Source: Isoperla grammatica
Taxonomy: Eukaryota > Arthropoda > Insecta > Plecoptera > Perlodidae
Reading direction: 5' to 3'
Assembly (NCBI GenBank): GCA_945910005.1
Contig: OX246740.1
Span: forward strand, 59,160,646 to 59,224,645
DNA: 64,000 bases
Shown here: piece by piece, positions 11,101-23,319 of the stretch
How positions within the stretch are numbered: position 1 is the stretch's first letter
Layout: each line of letters begins with the position of its first letter
Program-made: the position numbers and the translations under genes
Notes under the pieces: generated by a model
What the model was told of the DNA's origin: nothing
Seen by the model: the letters and a program-made list of their open reading frames with translations, nothing else
Database searches by the model: none

Positions 11101-14100
11101 CAAGTGTACAGTCTACTGACATAAACTTATGCTTACTGCACACATTTTAAATAATGGTGCATTAAAAGTTGGCATGTAAACATTGAGTCATTCGTTACTT
11201 GAACAACGGACAATGCTCACATAAATAACATCGTAGTAACAAAAAGAAGTTTTAACCAGTTAACAAGGCTGTATGATGCTTTACTCGACATGGTTCACAA
11301 TGTATTAACGCTTATGATTATGAATTCAGACCTCGAGTAGAGTTAATATACTGTATGAATAAATACGTTATTGCATTGTTGATTCAAATGTTATTGTATA
11401 ATAAAAGCAGTTTTGTACAAACACTTTGGTATTATTCTAGTTACATAGTATTATAATCATCCACATACCAATTATATGGGCAATGCACTTTATTGAATTA
11501 AAACCAATTATCATGGTGAAAAGAATAAAACTGGAAAAATTCTACTACATCCAGGTATGGCGTCATTGTTGGCCATGTTTCATGGGTGAGCTGACCCAAC
11601 AACCCTTGGTTCAAATCAAACGTATCACCCAAAATGTGTTTATTCTTCTTCTTTATTCTATCTTCCACGAAACCCTTTTGCGTTTTTTGTAACCTGTCTA
11701 ACGAGCAACAATAAAGCACAACATTTCTCTGGTTTGAGTTTGTAGTTGTTAGAAACATCTGATGAACGCTGACTTTGAGATGCGATGTAAATGGTTCTAA
11801 CAGCCAACTCAACTTAATTCAGGGGGTTTTGCAAACAATGGGCCAAAAAGTGAGCAAAGGGTGATGGTTGGCTTCTTCTACATTTACAACAATATTGTAT
11901 ACGAATTTGACACAACAGCAATTCTTATCCAACATAATATTATAGACAGATAACACTTACTATCCAGTATCCATACACATTCGACCGAACAAAAATAAGT
12001 ACATATTATCCGAATTTGGTGTTTCTTTTTTAAACACATAGTAATACAATAAGAATAACACTAATTGAGAATGTCGATCTACGACAAATGCAGCAGATGC
12101 CCAGCACACTAGCTTAGCCAAGGGATGGCAGAGACAACCTGCTGATATTTCGAAATGGTGCTCCATATCCACGTGGAACGAGAACAAGAGCTACACAGTA
12201 TTCCCAGTCATGGTGATTAACAACGTATCATCAACTGTTCAAATATACTTTCCTTGCATCAAGTGTCATGTACAAAGAACGTCGGCAGCATACCATACTT
12301 TACCCTGCAACGATAGAACCAAGCTCTTTATAAACTGTGTTTACATTGTATATGTATCTTGACCGACCACTGCGTATTTAATATTTATGTTCCGTTGACC
12401 CTAATAATGTCCATTCACAGTCAAGTAAACGAGTTATACAACATGTTTGGTAAGTTGAAGCCAACCTTATTAATGTTTTCTTCTTTGGTTGACTTATTTT
12501 ATACGAATTTATACTATAATTATGGAAATAAAACTGTACACACATACATACATACATACTTTAGATACCTCGTACTCAAGAGCTGCAGCGAACGATCGCT
12601 TACAGACAGGAATAGATTGTGATAACCTTGTCGCTGCCACGTTTTCTGTTGATGACAGTCGACTATTTGCCACCTTCTCGAGACGGGTCTTGGTTTATTA
12701 GTAGCAACATTTATATATTTACCTGTACATATGTGAGGAACTACACGGGAATACTTCAGTTCCAGTAGTTTGCATAGCGAATAAATACTACAATATTAAC
12801 GATTCAACATTTCCTCAATTGAATAAGTATGCAAACAGAGAGAAGTATGTTATTTCTGACAATGCAATTCAGAACATGAATACAAAGTATTTTATTCACA
12901 CTTTTGAAATGTTCACCGATTGAAGTTGCATGAAAGTGAAACACTAATCATGTGTAATGAAGTAAAAGTAAAATGGGCATACCTACACTTGCATTCAGAA
13001 CGCATGCAAGCCTACTGAACATGTATTTCTTAAATCTGCCGTGGTGTGAGGTGACTAACTGTACCTTTTTGAGGCTGTGAGGGTTCCAGTCAATCTAGTC
13101 ATGTGTACAGTCACAGCCAACTACAATTATCAAAATACAGAACAAAGTCAGCCACGATGCCTTTTGCCACTGTATTTTACCCACATTGAACGAATTATCG
13201 TAATGTAACAATGACATAAATTGGTTTATAAAATGTATTTGATTTTGCATTACGAGTCTCAATTGCGTCAAAAAAGAAGAACAACTATTGTAATTGTAAC
13301 GGACATTGTACTAGTCTGTATTTCTTCTTAGGTGTAGTGGGCTATGACCATTACATCTGAATGCAACACGGAAATGCTATTTGCTATTAGTACAATTCTA
13401 GTCTCAAAACAAGCAGCTCTGTTACTAATTAAAAGTTTTTGGTAAAAGTGAGTCAATCACACCAGTGACAAATTTCAGGAATAGCCAGCCATCCATAGTT
13501 CAGTTGTGAAAACCTTTAGAGATCGTCACAACTCAACATGTGTTCGTAAAACAATATGAGATTACAAGCTTTTTGGTTATGTGATCTTAAAGAAGTTACG
13601 TTTACCCTTTACCAGCTTCCTAGGTGACTTAGATTAGATCATGCAGGTTGCTAACTATACGGTCGTTTCTTTGAAAATTCGTGACGGTGGATCTGCGTGT
13701 TTGAAATGAATGAAACGGGAGACGGTAGTTGTGTCTATGACTGCGGTAGCGTGAAGATCATTGGTTGTGTTTACACTAGTCCATGGCTGTGGTGACGGTG
13801 GACCTAAATGAAATACACATATCATTATAATCTGGCAACATACCACTACTCAACAAGCAACTTCACTACATTAACTTAAATAATTTGTGTTTAACAAATT
13901 TCTATTAGTTTATAAAACTGATCTACATGATATGAACGATCTTCCACTGTCACAGTCAACGTTACACATATCATAGCTTCTTCAGCAAATTATGACTTTT
14001 ATCACAAAATATATGGGATGTACAGAAAATGAATAATATTGTATGTTTTGTAGATCTTGAGTCTATTGTATTGATAGGGTGTTTGCAATGATTGATGTTG

Positions 14101-15133
14101 TACACTACGTCCTCAATTCACTTTATATGCATGAAGAACAAGTGAGTGGCCCTATCATGAAAACCTAATTCATTGAAAAGCTACTTGAAGCGAAATGGAT
14201 TTCTTACCGTTAAAATACTAACCGCTAAATAGTAACAACGCATAACGGTAAGATCGTGTATCAGTCATTATTCAATACTAACATAGTAGGCTAACAGCCT
14301 AAACAACATGCATACCTTGGTTGCAGTCATTGCATGATCTGCTCAACTTAAATCACAATGTGTGCAATTCTCTACTTAGCACAGCAGGCACTACAGTGTT
14401 TTGTAACAGTGGTACACGTCAATGAACGTATGTAATACGACATGCCCAAGCTACTACTCGCACGATTAGTGTAATGCTACACCAATTCAAGTAAATAAGA
14501 GTAAATACATTTAGTTGACTAGTAGTATGCACAAGCAATGCTAAGGTTTTCTACTTATGGCATGACATAACTAATCAAACAAGAATAATAAGAACGTTGC
14601 AGCTGAAAGTAATGCAATAGAAGTAAAAAGTGGCACAACAAAATAAGGGAATACAGAAAGCTCAAGGAAAAGCAATGTTGAAACAAAGGTCATCAAAATA
14701 CTAGAAAGAAAAATGCAAAGAAAGAAGTACTCAACTAGCAAAACATTTTAATTGTAAAGAAGTTTAATCATGACACAACAAAAGAACAAAAACATCAGCA
14801 AAATGAGAATAACGCAGATAGCAAAAACAAGAAATGGTGCAAAATATCAGTACTGGTGCGATCCCAGAGAGTGGACAACGGGATCGATGGGGTAGGAGGG
14901 ACGTAATATCATTGGTAGGCAGTGAATCGTAGCGTTGTTCACGGACTTTGTTTCGGTGCGTCCGGCCAGGCCAATTCTTCGAGCATACGTTGGTGAAATT
15001 GCTTTATCACAATATCTTTGTGTAGTTAAAATTAAATAAAACCATATCGATGGATTTTTAGCCCCTGTACGGCAATATAATAACGACGAACGAGTAAAAT
15101 AGATTTGGCACCCATCTAGAAGATCTTGGGGGG
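8146..15133 (-). other. Long non-coding stretch; probable 3' UTR/flank of INPP5A
   Basis: About 7 kb of AT-rich DNA with no coding exon or transposon terminus that I can support. It follows the INPP5A stop codon on the same strand. Scattered AATAAA-like signals on the minus strand would suit a long 3' UTR, but its length is a guess. It contains microsatellites such as (AT)n near 10425 and (CATA)n near 12540. A (TTGA)n tract near 8962-8980, following a sequence like a LINE 3' end, may mark an old insertion. Confidence 0.4.
8160..8165 (-). promoter_or_regulatory. Candidate INPP5A polyadenylation signal
   Basis: TTTATT on the plus strand is AATAAA on the minus strand. It is the last such signal I favour before the HTT promoter region. 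It is one of several candidates, and cleavage there would imply a 7-kb 3' UTR. Confidence 0.25.
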
Positions 15134-18100
15134 TCAGAGTATTGCGCAGCAGCCAACATTCTTCTCTCTGGGGGCGGGGGTGTGGTCGGAGGGGTCCTTG
15201 CCCCCGGCCCCCGACACGAGGGAGAGGTCCGAGAGGGCGGCATCCTGCTCATGGAAGTAGCCCGCCAGCCCGGCCACCTCCCCCCCCTCCTGCGAGGGTT
15301 CACTCCCCTCCTCCACGTGCAGCAGCGCACAAACGTCGGGGATCTCTTCACCTCGCCGCACCTCCTCGAACCAGTCCTCGTCAGACGAGCTGTGGTGGCT
15401 CTGCAGCCTCGAGGCCGACCCGAGGCCGGAGATCAGTCGGACCCTGGTCGGGTCGGGGCGTCGTCTCAGCCACGACGCATCGCTGAAGCAGCGACCGGGC
15501 CGAGCGGTCTCAGACTCGTCCTCGGGCCGGGAGACCTTCACGTCCACGGCCGAGCGAGACTGCGGACACCGGCCCAGCCTCCGCTCGTCCGGCGGTCTGC
15601 CGCGCGGCATATCCGCCTGCGTCTCCACGTCTGCCACCTTGCTCGGAGCGAACTGAGTAATGAGCAGCTGTGGGCTCTGAAGCCGCGGCCTGGCTTCGTG
15701 GTCCAGCTCGCTAGACTGGCAGTGGGTCCAGTCTGCGTCCGGGGGGCTGTGGGGGACCGGGGGGCCGGCCTGGTCCCCCTGCAGGTTGGCAGTCTGCTGT
15801 CTCAGCCGGGCAGCCACACGGGCATTGAAATACTTGTGAGGCAGAGGGGGCGCGTCCCCGGGGGTGGGGGAGGGGGCGGGGGAGTCCATGCTCTCGGGGG
15901 TGTAGGGTTCGTGCGCGTACGAAGGCAGGCGGGGGAGGGTGAGGGTGTCTAAGACGGGGGAGTGGGAGAGGCCATTCAAGCAGCAACTATACGCAGGGCC
16001 ACAGCAACACACGATACCTGCGTTGGCTAGCAGATCCAGCCTCAGGTAGACGGGCTGAAACACAAACACGCACAGTCACCACACACTCACTGCCCACTAT
16101 ACTACATCCATGCCAATGCTTTGCAAGTCAATATCACTCAAGTAGAGTATTATATGTATCATAGTTGAAACACTACTGAGAACTGAGGGCCTAAGTTGTT
16201 CTTTATTAAATAAAAATTACTTGAAAATGAATAGTCATAGAATGAATTAGTTCATAGTGATACACAAAGTGCTCGCATAGCCTAGAGTAGACAATGAACG
16301 ACTTCGGTTTTTGTGGAACGGAAGGGGTGGTAGTAATCCACTGAGAGTTAGCTTATAGCCATTCAGAGTCTGGCAGGGATTAGATTGCATAGCCCCACAT
16401 CCTGTCCCCAACCGTATACCAGCGACCACAACATTGTGACAGTTGAAATATATTTGCGTACATGAAAACAGTAAAATACGCACACACACATAGAAGATAT
16501 CCCCAAGGACTCTACGATAGGTCAATCTGGGTGGCATTATTATTATTACTATTATTATTACATCAATATTGGATATTATTCATCACAGACTACATATGTA
16601 ATATTTTACATGCAAATAATGACTGCTTTTGCCAACATAATATCACTACAAAGATGGCAAACAATACATAAACACAAGGAAATGTTATAGGAGAGAAAAT
16701 TATATGTTTATGCTATCCTATCAGGAAGTTTACATGCCACTAATAAACTTGTACCAATGCATTATTATTATTACTATTATTATTACATCAATATTGGATA
16801 TTATTCATCACAGACTACATATGTAATATTTTACATGCAAATAATGACTGCTTTTGCCAACATAATATCACTACAAAGATGGCAAACAATACATAAACAC
16901 AAGGAAATGTTATAGGAGAGAAAATTATATGTTTATGCTATCCTATCAGGAAGTTTACATGCCACTAATAAACTTGTACCAATAAAATGTTTCTACTAAG
17001 TCCATGCATAATGAATTTTAGCACCAAAAGCACAACAAAATGCCACTGAATTACACGATATTAGGCATAGATACATAAAATAGCTCAAACTAAATAGGGT
17101 ATTCACCTTAAATTAGTGATTTGCTTTTACCACGACTAGGGGAACAGGTTTTGGAGATAGATAGCTACAAAGACAGACAGATCAAGTACTGAAATGAAAG
17201 TGTACCTGCTTCCAGTAAGTGTGATTTGAAAAGCCAGGTAGACAGGCTGCATGTATGGAGCAAGACAAACATACTTGTATACTCATATCATTGGGCAGAG
17301 TATTGCTACCAGAGTAACGTGCTTACCTTGTGGTCTCCCATGCAAGTGTTGGGGCCGATTACTCCGTATTCAACACAACTACGGTCGGAGAGCTGTAACA
17401 GAAAAACAACGCACACTTGTACGTGCAAACAGAATCTAGGGGGTGACATTCAGCAACTTTAAGCAAAAAACACTTTTTAGATTTTAATAACTTCAAGACT
17501 TGTTTGTTGAAACACAAGTAACAATTTCATACTGCAGTGGAGCATCGATAAAACGTTTTTCAGAGGGTTGAACTTAAAATCAGACACACACGAATGATGT
17601 GCAAGTAAAAAATACACATTTTTGGGTTTACAATGGAGGCAAAAGGTACCTCGCAACGAGTGTCATGTTCACTCACATTGTTGACTAGAGACGTAGCAGT
17701 GTTTGCGAGGAGCACTCGGTCACACCACGCTGGGCACCTCGTCTTCATGTAACTCTTGGCACCATTCTCGTCTTCTTCGAACGGGTAGCTCGGAGGAAAC
17801 GTTATCGGAAACTCGAACAGACTACCGGAGAAAGACTCGAGCTCCAGGTCAAAGTCTTTCAGCTGCAAACAGGTGTGTTATCGTATCAATGCGGCACATC
17901 AGCAAAACTCGACGTTCGGCACTCAAAAGATCAACGCTGAAGTCGACTTACCCAAATTCCATCGTCCCCTGTAAAAATGTTTTGATGTTTTAAATGGCTG
18001 AATTCCTTTTTGCCAACAGACAAAACAACCTACAGAACAGCAATCATAAGATCAATCAGTCGATACGAATACAGTGCTACGCAATTATTAAGAAAACATG

Positions 18101-21100
18101 GTCATCTGCGTTTCACCGGCTAACCTCACTGTTTTCATCCTGATACTGCATTTTGGTTTGGTCTGCTTTGGCACTTTGGAGCCGAACTTCCCTCAAGCCT
18201 TCAGATAATTTCTGGAAGGAAGAAAGAAAAGATATTAGTTTACTTTCATGCAATTCAAGATTTTACGGTAACTGATAGTACATAGTTGAGGTATTTCGAT
18301 CATATTTATTTGTATAACTTCAGGCATAGCATTTTTGTTTTCATCTTCACCTATTGCCACGGCCAACATTACTACGTTAAGACAGCAAGACATGGTATGT
18401 TCCTCTATCTATGTTAACCTGTCCCCCTCGTATCGATCAACATCCGTCTTCGATTAAACTAAACGACGGCTATGTATCCAAGATTTCTTCATTGCCAAAT
18501 CGATTGTTTGACTACAAGACTTGAATTAATGCATGAAAGTAAAGACTCACCGCCACTACTCCCCGGGTGTCGGTGCGGAAGTTGAAGTCACCGAACACGA
18601 AGAAAGGCGCCGTCTCGTAGGCATCATTGTGAAACCTCTCCAGGGTGTGTTCGAGCGCTCGTCGCCGGTTCTTGCAGTAGACAGACGGAAACTGCGGAGC
18701 AACGTTCAAACACTCAAGTCACCCACTTCCTCGTTCACCAGGCCTTTGTCAATTAGTGTGTACGTTATACTCATTACTGAATGGGTACACAAAAGTGAAC
18801 AAATATTCAAATTATATTGAAAAGGCAATCACATTTCCCATCTGTTACAACTTACAAGTAGCCTATTATAGACATTTATCCATGCAACTCGTGATAAATT
18901 ATCTAGATGCCACAATACTGATACAACTACATTATCCAAGACATAGATAATAGAAACTCGGATGGTATGCACATCACTTCACGAAATCTACAGGTCATAT
19001 GGTCTCCTAAGTGTACCATTTATTTATTTATACACAAAAATAACCCCATCTAACTGATTAATAGACGGTTACAATGCTCTATTGTCAGATGATAACTACT
19101 TTAAGGCAGTTGAAGAGTGTAGGCATTGTGGCCATCATATTCCACCATACTAAATTATTAATTCTTCTACAAAGACCTCACCACTAGATAGCTCATCAAG
19201 GTTTGCATTAAGTATTCTATAAACATTCCCCAATGCTAGAAAGAAGCTATGAAGTCTACATACTGCTTCCATGGCAAGGAAGTTGGAAGCATCGTGAAAC
19301 AAGTGGATGTTGACCATATCGAACACTGTCCCGTTGAGGCTCCACCTCGTGCGTAGGAATCCTTTGCGAGACCACTTGCACTGCGTGACAGAAGAACAAG
19401 TACATAAACACACGACACAACACTGGGCAAGGAGAGTTTAACATGGCCCAGTCACACAACGATGGGTTTTGAAGCTCTGATTTGCTCATTGAACACCTAC
19501 TAGATTGTTTGGGCTTACTCTTACTTAATGATGTTTAATCTTTGGCATTGCTCATCCATGATTAGCAACGCCAGAGGTCAATCTAGGCCTACATAGGTAA
19601 TCTTGCACTGGACATAACTCTACTTACAACTATTAAACTACAGTTTCATTTGAATACAATGATAATACTGGAGGCGAGAGATGGTTCACCCTCAAAGTTT
19701 AGCCACAACTGAGCACACTGAAAACACAAGCAGGCAGGCGATATGCAATATCACCAAAGGAACCACCACCTAATTGAAACCCAATAGAATTCTCCCTATT
19801 TAATTGGACAGTTCCCCAACTTCCAATGGCGGAGGGAGTAACGCAAACACTCCCATCTCCACTACCTCTGCAGTGCACATCAGAAACAATGCTGCAAGCC
19901 AGGAGAAAACTAGCAAAAACACAGAAACCAACGCATCGTTGTGCTCAATCAGTTTTCCAAAATACGAATGGACCCCCTACTCTTAATTTAGTGCACGATT
20001 TAATTGGCTAATTGCCGGCCGCAACAAAACACGTCGTTACCTCGGGGAAGAAGTCTTGAGGGAACTTTGCCTTCTCCTTGGTAGTTACCGCTTCGATATT
20101 CCCCGAGTGGACGTCCTTGCCGGACGCTGACACAAAGTTCATCGCGGCAAAGTCCCAGATAAGCGCATCGGCCACTGTCTCGTGGACAAAGTACAAGTTT
20201 CCCAGGGCCTGTTGGAAACACGAGCGATTACAGACTAACCTAACCCTTATAGTTCTTTGCGTGTACTCAATTATAACTAGTATGTAGTGGTGTCCAACTT
20301 ATGGGTATAATGAACAATTACCGGTACCACTCACTGTGAAATTTTCTGCGGAAGAAAAATCCTCATCGAGGTAAACTCGAACTTTGTCAAACAAACGGAG
20401 TTCCTCGCTCGTCATAAGTAACCTGTGACAAAATATTCAGATAATTGATTATTAGTGTACCAACTGGTACCAAAGCTACATTCTTTTATAATGAGAATTA
20501 GGCCTCGTTAGCTGTCTTTAGTTATGTGCCGTAGCCTGCAATTTGAATATAAAACATCATTACCTAACAAAGTACTCTACGTGTTTCATACTCCTCTCGT
20601 AATTCTTGCCACCAACTTCTTGACAGTGGATGGCGATGAACTTAGGGTCTAGTCGAGACACAGTCTGTAAAAACTCCTCAGTCCATATTTTTAGCATCAC
20701 GGATGGCTGAAACAACCAATTTGTAAGGCACCAATTGTAGACAATGCATGTTGGGTAGGGGTTTAAGGAACAAGAAATGCAAATTTGGGCTAAACCAATT
20801 GATTCAACATCTTTATTACTTTATCCTGTTAGGTAGGGTACATCATCATTCACCGTACTTACAAATCATATAGGTACTGAGTGTAAGTAAACACTAGTTT
20901 ACACACTCCAGTTCTGAATGATTGTAAGGCTAGGAGAGGTGAAGTAATAATAGCCTCAGTAGTCAAGTTTACCCACCATTTGAAAGGCCTCTTGGCAGGT
21001 CTAGATTAAAATGTGTAACATGACTTGTGATAAGCTTTGCAACTTCCTGACTGGCAGTGGGCCCTTAATATCCCCAAGGCTATCTAGCCTACAATAGAAA

Positions 21101-23319
21101 ATGAGTGCCCTGCTGATAGCAGCAATACGTGATACTGTAGTTAATAAGGCGTGTGGTCTAAACCCACCAGTATTTACTTATCACTTATTATTACTTTACA
21201 AGTAAACTGTGTTCTTTTATCAGAATAAGGTGCGCAGTTATGCACTGGCCTTCTTTTAAATATTCATCACTTTGGATAACATTTTGGCCTGGTAGCCTAC
21301 TAACAGCCTATAGGCCTACTCAATCATCAACCAGGCCTAAGTAGTCTGTAGTTGGCACTTCTTGTTTTTTCCTATAAAATACAGATTTCTTTATCAAGTG
21401 CCAAACATCAATTGTGACTATCAGAAATTTAGAATTAGAACATAAGACCTCATGTCTTATTGACTGACCTGTACACTATCATCCAGAATGATATTAATTG
21501 TACGTGACAAAATAAATAAATAAATAAATACATTATATTATGTAAAATGTTATAGGCCTATTAATTATACAAAAAAGGCCGTCCCTCATACCAACCCAGT
21601 TGGAAGGAGTGCGGCCTATACAGAACACTTCTGCCAACCCCACAACTAGCAAACCTAGCGTAGGAATGTGGAACTACCACGAAAACCCCCGTTGGTAGGA
21701 GTGCGCCCTGCTACGGAACACTGCTACCAAACCAACCCCCTTTGGAAATCAGCTGTTTTAACACGTGGGTAAGGAATGTGACAGCTCGACAACCCCCGTT
21801 GGTAGCAGTGCGCCCTACTACGAAACACTGCTACCAACCCCCTTTGGAAATCAGCTGTAGGCTTATAACACGTGGGTAAGGAATGTGACAGCTCGACAAC
21901 CCCCTTTGGTAGGAGTGCACCCTACTACAGAACACTGCTACCAACGGGGGTTGTCGAGCTGTCACAATCCTTACCCACGTGATAAAACAGCTGATTTCCA
22001 AGGGGGGTTGGTAGCAGTGTTAGTGTGGTAGGGCGCACTCCTACCAACGGGGGTTGTCGAGCTGTCACATTCCTTACCCACGTGTTAAAACAGCTGATTT
22101 CCAACGGGGGTTGGTAGCAGTGTTCCGTAGCAGGGCGCACTCCTGCCAACTGGGTTGGTAGGGGACACAGCCTACAAAAAATATGGTTTAGGTTATAAAG
22201 ATATAATAGGTGGGCCTACACAAGGACAATAAATGACTAGTAAGAAAACAGCAGAGACAGCAGCCTACGTATGGCGAGTCAAGTGCGAGGGTGCTCACTA
22301 ACTGCTCGAGAAACCATTGACCAATAGTAATATTGGTGTCTGGATAAACATAAATTATACACCTGCCTATACAAGTGTGGAAAAGTAAATTTGCTGAATT
22401 TCTAGCCCTGTGAGAGCAAGTTTGCACCCTCATTCTCCTTGACTTAAACTTCCCTCTGAAGCCATACCGATATACCTTCACTTTCTCTCTTGCTTAGCTA
22501 ATCCCTCCTTAAATTTCGTAATTTTCCATCCTGTTTAGGCCTACACACGCCTGCTCAACTTTCTAGTGTCACTAATTTAATTAAGCCTAGGCCTATATCT
22601 TCTCTCCCCCACACCATTGTGTTTAAAATCCCTTACGGGGGATTTAAAACACAATGCCCACACCATAGAGCGATATATCTTCACCCACAAGACTAGGCCT
22701 ACACTTCCTTTTCTTCTGCCCCACCTATTAAATCTCGACCATCAACCATCCTTACAAATTAGCCTACAATCATTACGTTTTATCTTGTGTTATTTATTAG
22801 TATGAATATCCAAACGGTAAATAAAATATCTAGGAGGCATATGCCTTAGGTTAAACATTTTCACAGAAATTGTAAGCTAGGCCTAGTAGGCCTAGGCACC
22901 GATTAAAGTAACGGCAATCAAGAACTCGCAAAAAATAATTAGTGTGAAGCCTGTAGGCTGGGTTAATAGGCCTAGCATGTCTAAGCTTGGCCTCGGGCTT
23001 GGCTAGGGCTTAGGCTAGCCTGAGCTCCAGATCAATCAATTTTATGAACGTATACACATAGGCCCAGGTCTAGGATTATGGAACCGTTGACAAGGCATAC
23101 GAGGCCTGGGCACAGCAACTAGGCCCTTGCCTAGGCATGCAAGGCCGTAAAGTACTAAGGCCTACACTACTCTAGGCCTACGACTAGGCCTAGGCCTAGG
23201 CCTAGTTTAGGCTTGGCACCACATGTACACTAGGCCTAGCCTGGCTTACTACTCACATCTTCAAATATTGACCCAACGTTTGCTGTAACCAACAACACTT
23301 GTGTCGCATTCCCGGCCAT
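15134..23319 (-). CDS. INPP5A: Type I inositol polyphosphate 5-phosphatase with long prenylated tail
   Basis: The enzyme removes the 5-phosphate from Ins(1,4,5)P3 and Ins(1,3,4,5)P4, ending Ca2+ signalling, and is tethered to membranes by a C-terminal prenyl group. Eleven exons, all in phase: 23257-23319, 20564-20706, 20335-20422, 20041-20208, 19264-19380, 18551-18691, 18125-18211, 17952-18029, 17677-17862, 17327-17392 and 15134-16054, about 685 residues. The start MAGNATQVLLVTANVGSIFED matches the family. Catalytic motifs are FVFGDFNFR (exon 6) and PAWCDRVL (exon 9); HCQEVGGKNYE, HLFHDASNF and IGPNTCMGDHK are also conserved. The last exon opens with PVYLRLDL, completing the phosphatase fold, then adds about 295 residues rich in Pro, Ser and acidic stretches, ending CCAIL. 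Human INPP5A is 412 residues and ends CCVVQ, so the tail is unusual. Exons 7-8 form a charged insert. Confidence 0.95.
16534..16983. repeat. Two-copy direct duplication of about 225 bp in INPP5A intron 10
   Basis: The segment starting GCATTATTATTATTACT at 16534 is repeated from 16759 with almost no change, including the internal TAATATTTTACATGCAAATA block. The near identity suggests a recent duplication. It is away from any splice site. Confidence 0.9.
21577..22172. mobile_element. Foldback transposon with 9-bp target duplication (Mutator-like?)
   Basis: The 596-bp element is flanked by perfect copies of TACAAAAAA at 21568-21576 and 22173-22181. Its ends are inverted: the left reads GGCCGTCCCTCATACCAACC and the right reads, in reverse complement, GGCTGTGTCCCCTACCAACC. 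Each arm has repeated blocks with ACACGTGGGTAAGGAATGTG and AGCTCGACAACCCCC, and the arms meet near 21945. A 9-bp duplication with long inverted arms fits Mutator-like foldbacks; no transposase is present, so the superfamily is inferred. Confidence 0.82.
22545..23250. repeat. TAGGCCTA-rich cluster
   Basis: AGGCCT and TAGGCCTA recur many times here, including an uninterrupted run near 23180. It starts directly downstream of INPP5A exon 1 in the transcribed direction. Similar clusters follow the first exon of the other genes in the window. Confidence 0.8.
22615..22656. repeat. 42-nt hairpin in INPP5A intron 1
   Basis: CATTGTGTTTAAAATCCC pairs with GGGATTTAAAACACAATG across a 6-nt loop with one mismatch. 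It is short for a microRNA precursor; its role is unknown. Confidence 0.6.

Larger units (their letters stand above)
20707..23256 (-). other. INPP5A intron 1
   Basis: This 2.5-kb first intron holds a foldback transposon (21577-22172), an (AAAT)n tract near 21512, a 42-nt hairpin at 22615-22656 and a dense cluster of TAGGCCTA-type hexamers from about 22545 to 23250. No coding exon was seen. Confidence 0.7.

Noticed and set aside
15182..15952. Plus-strand frame of 256 codons opposite the INPP5A last exon
   Set aside because: Antisense shadow; the minus frame continues a recognised phosphatase domain and ends in a CAAX box.
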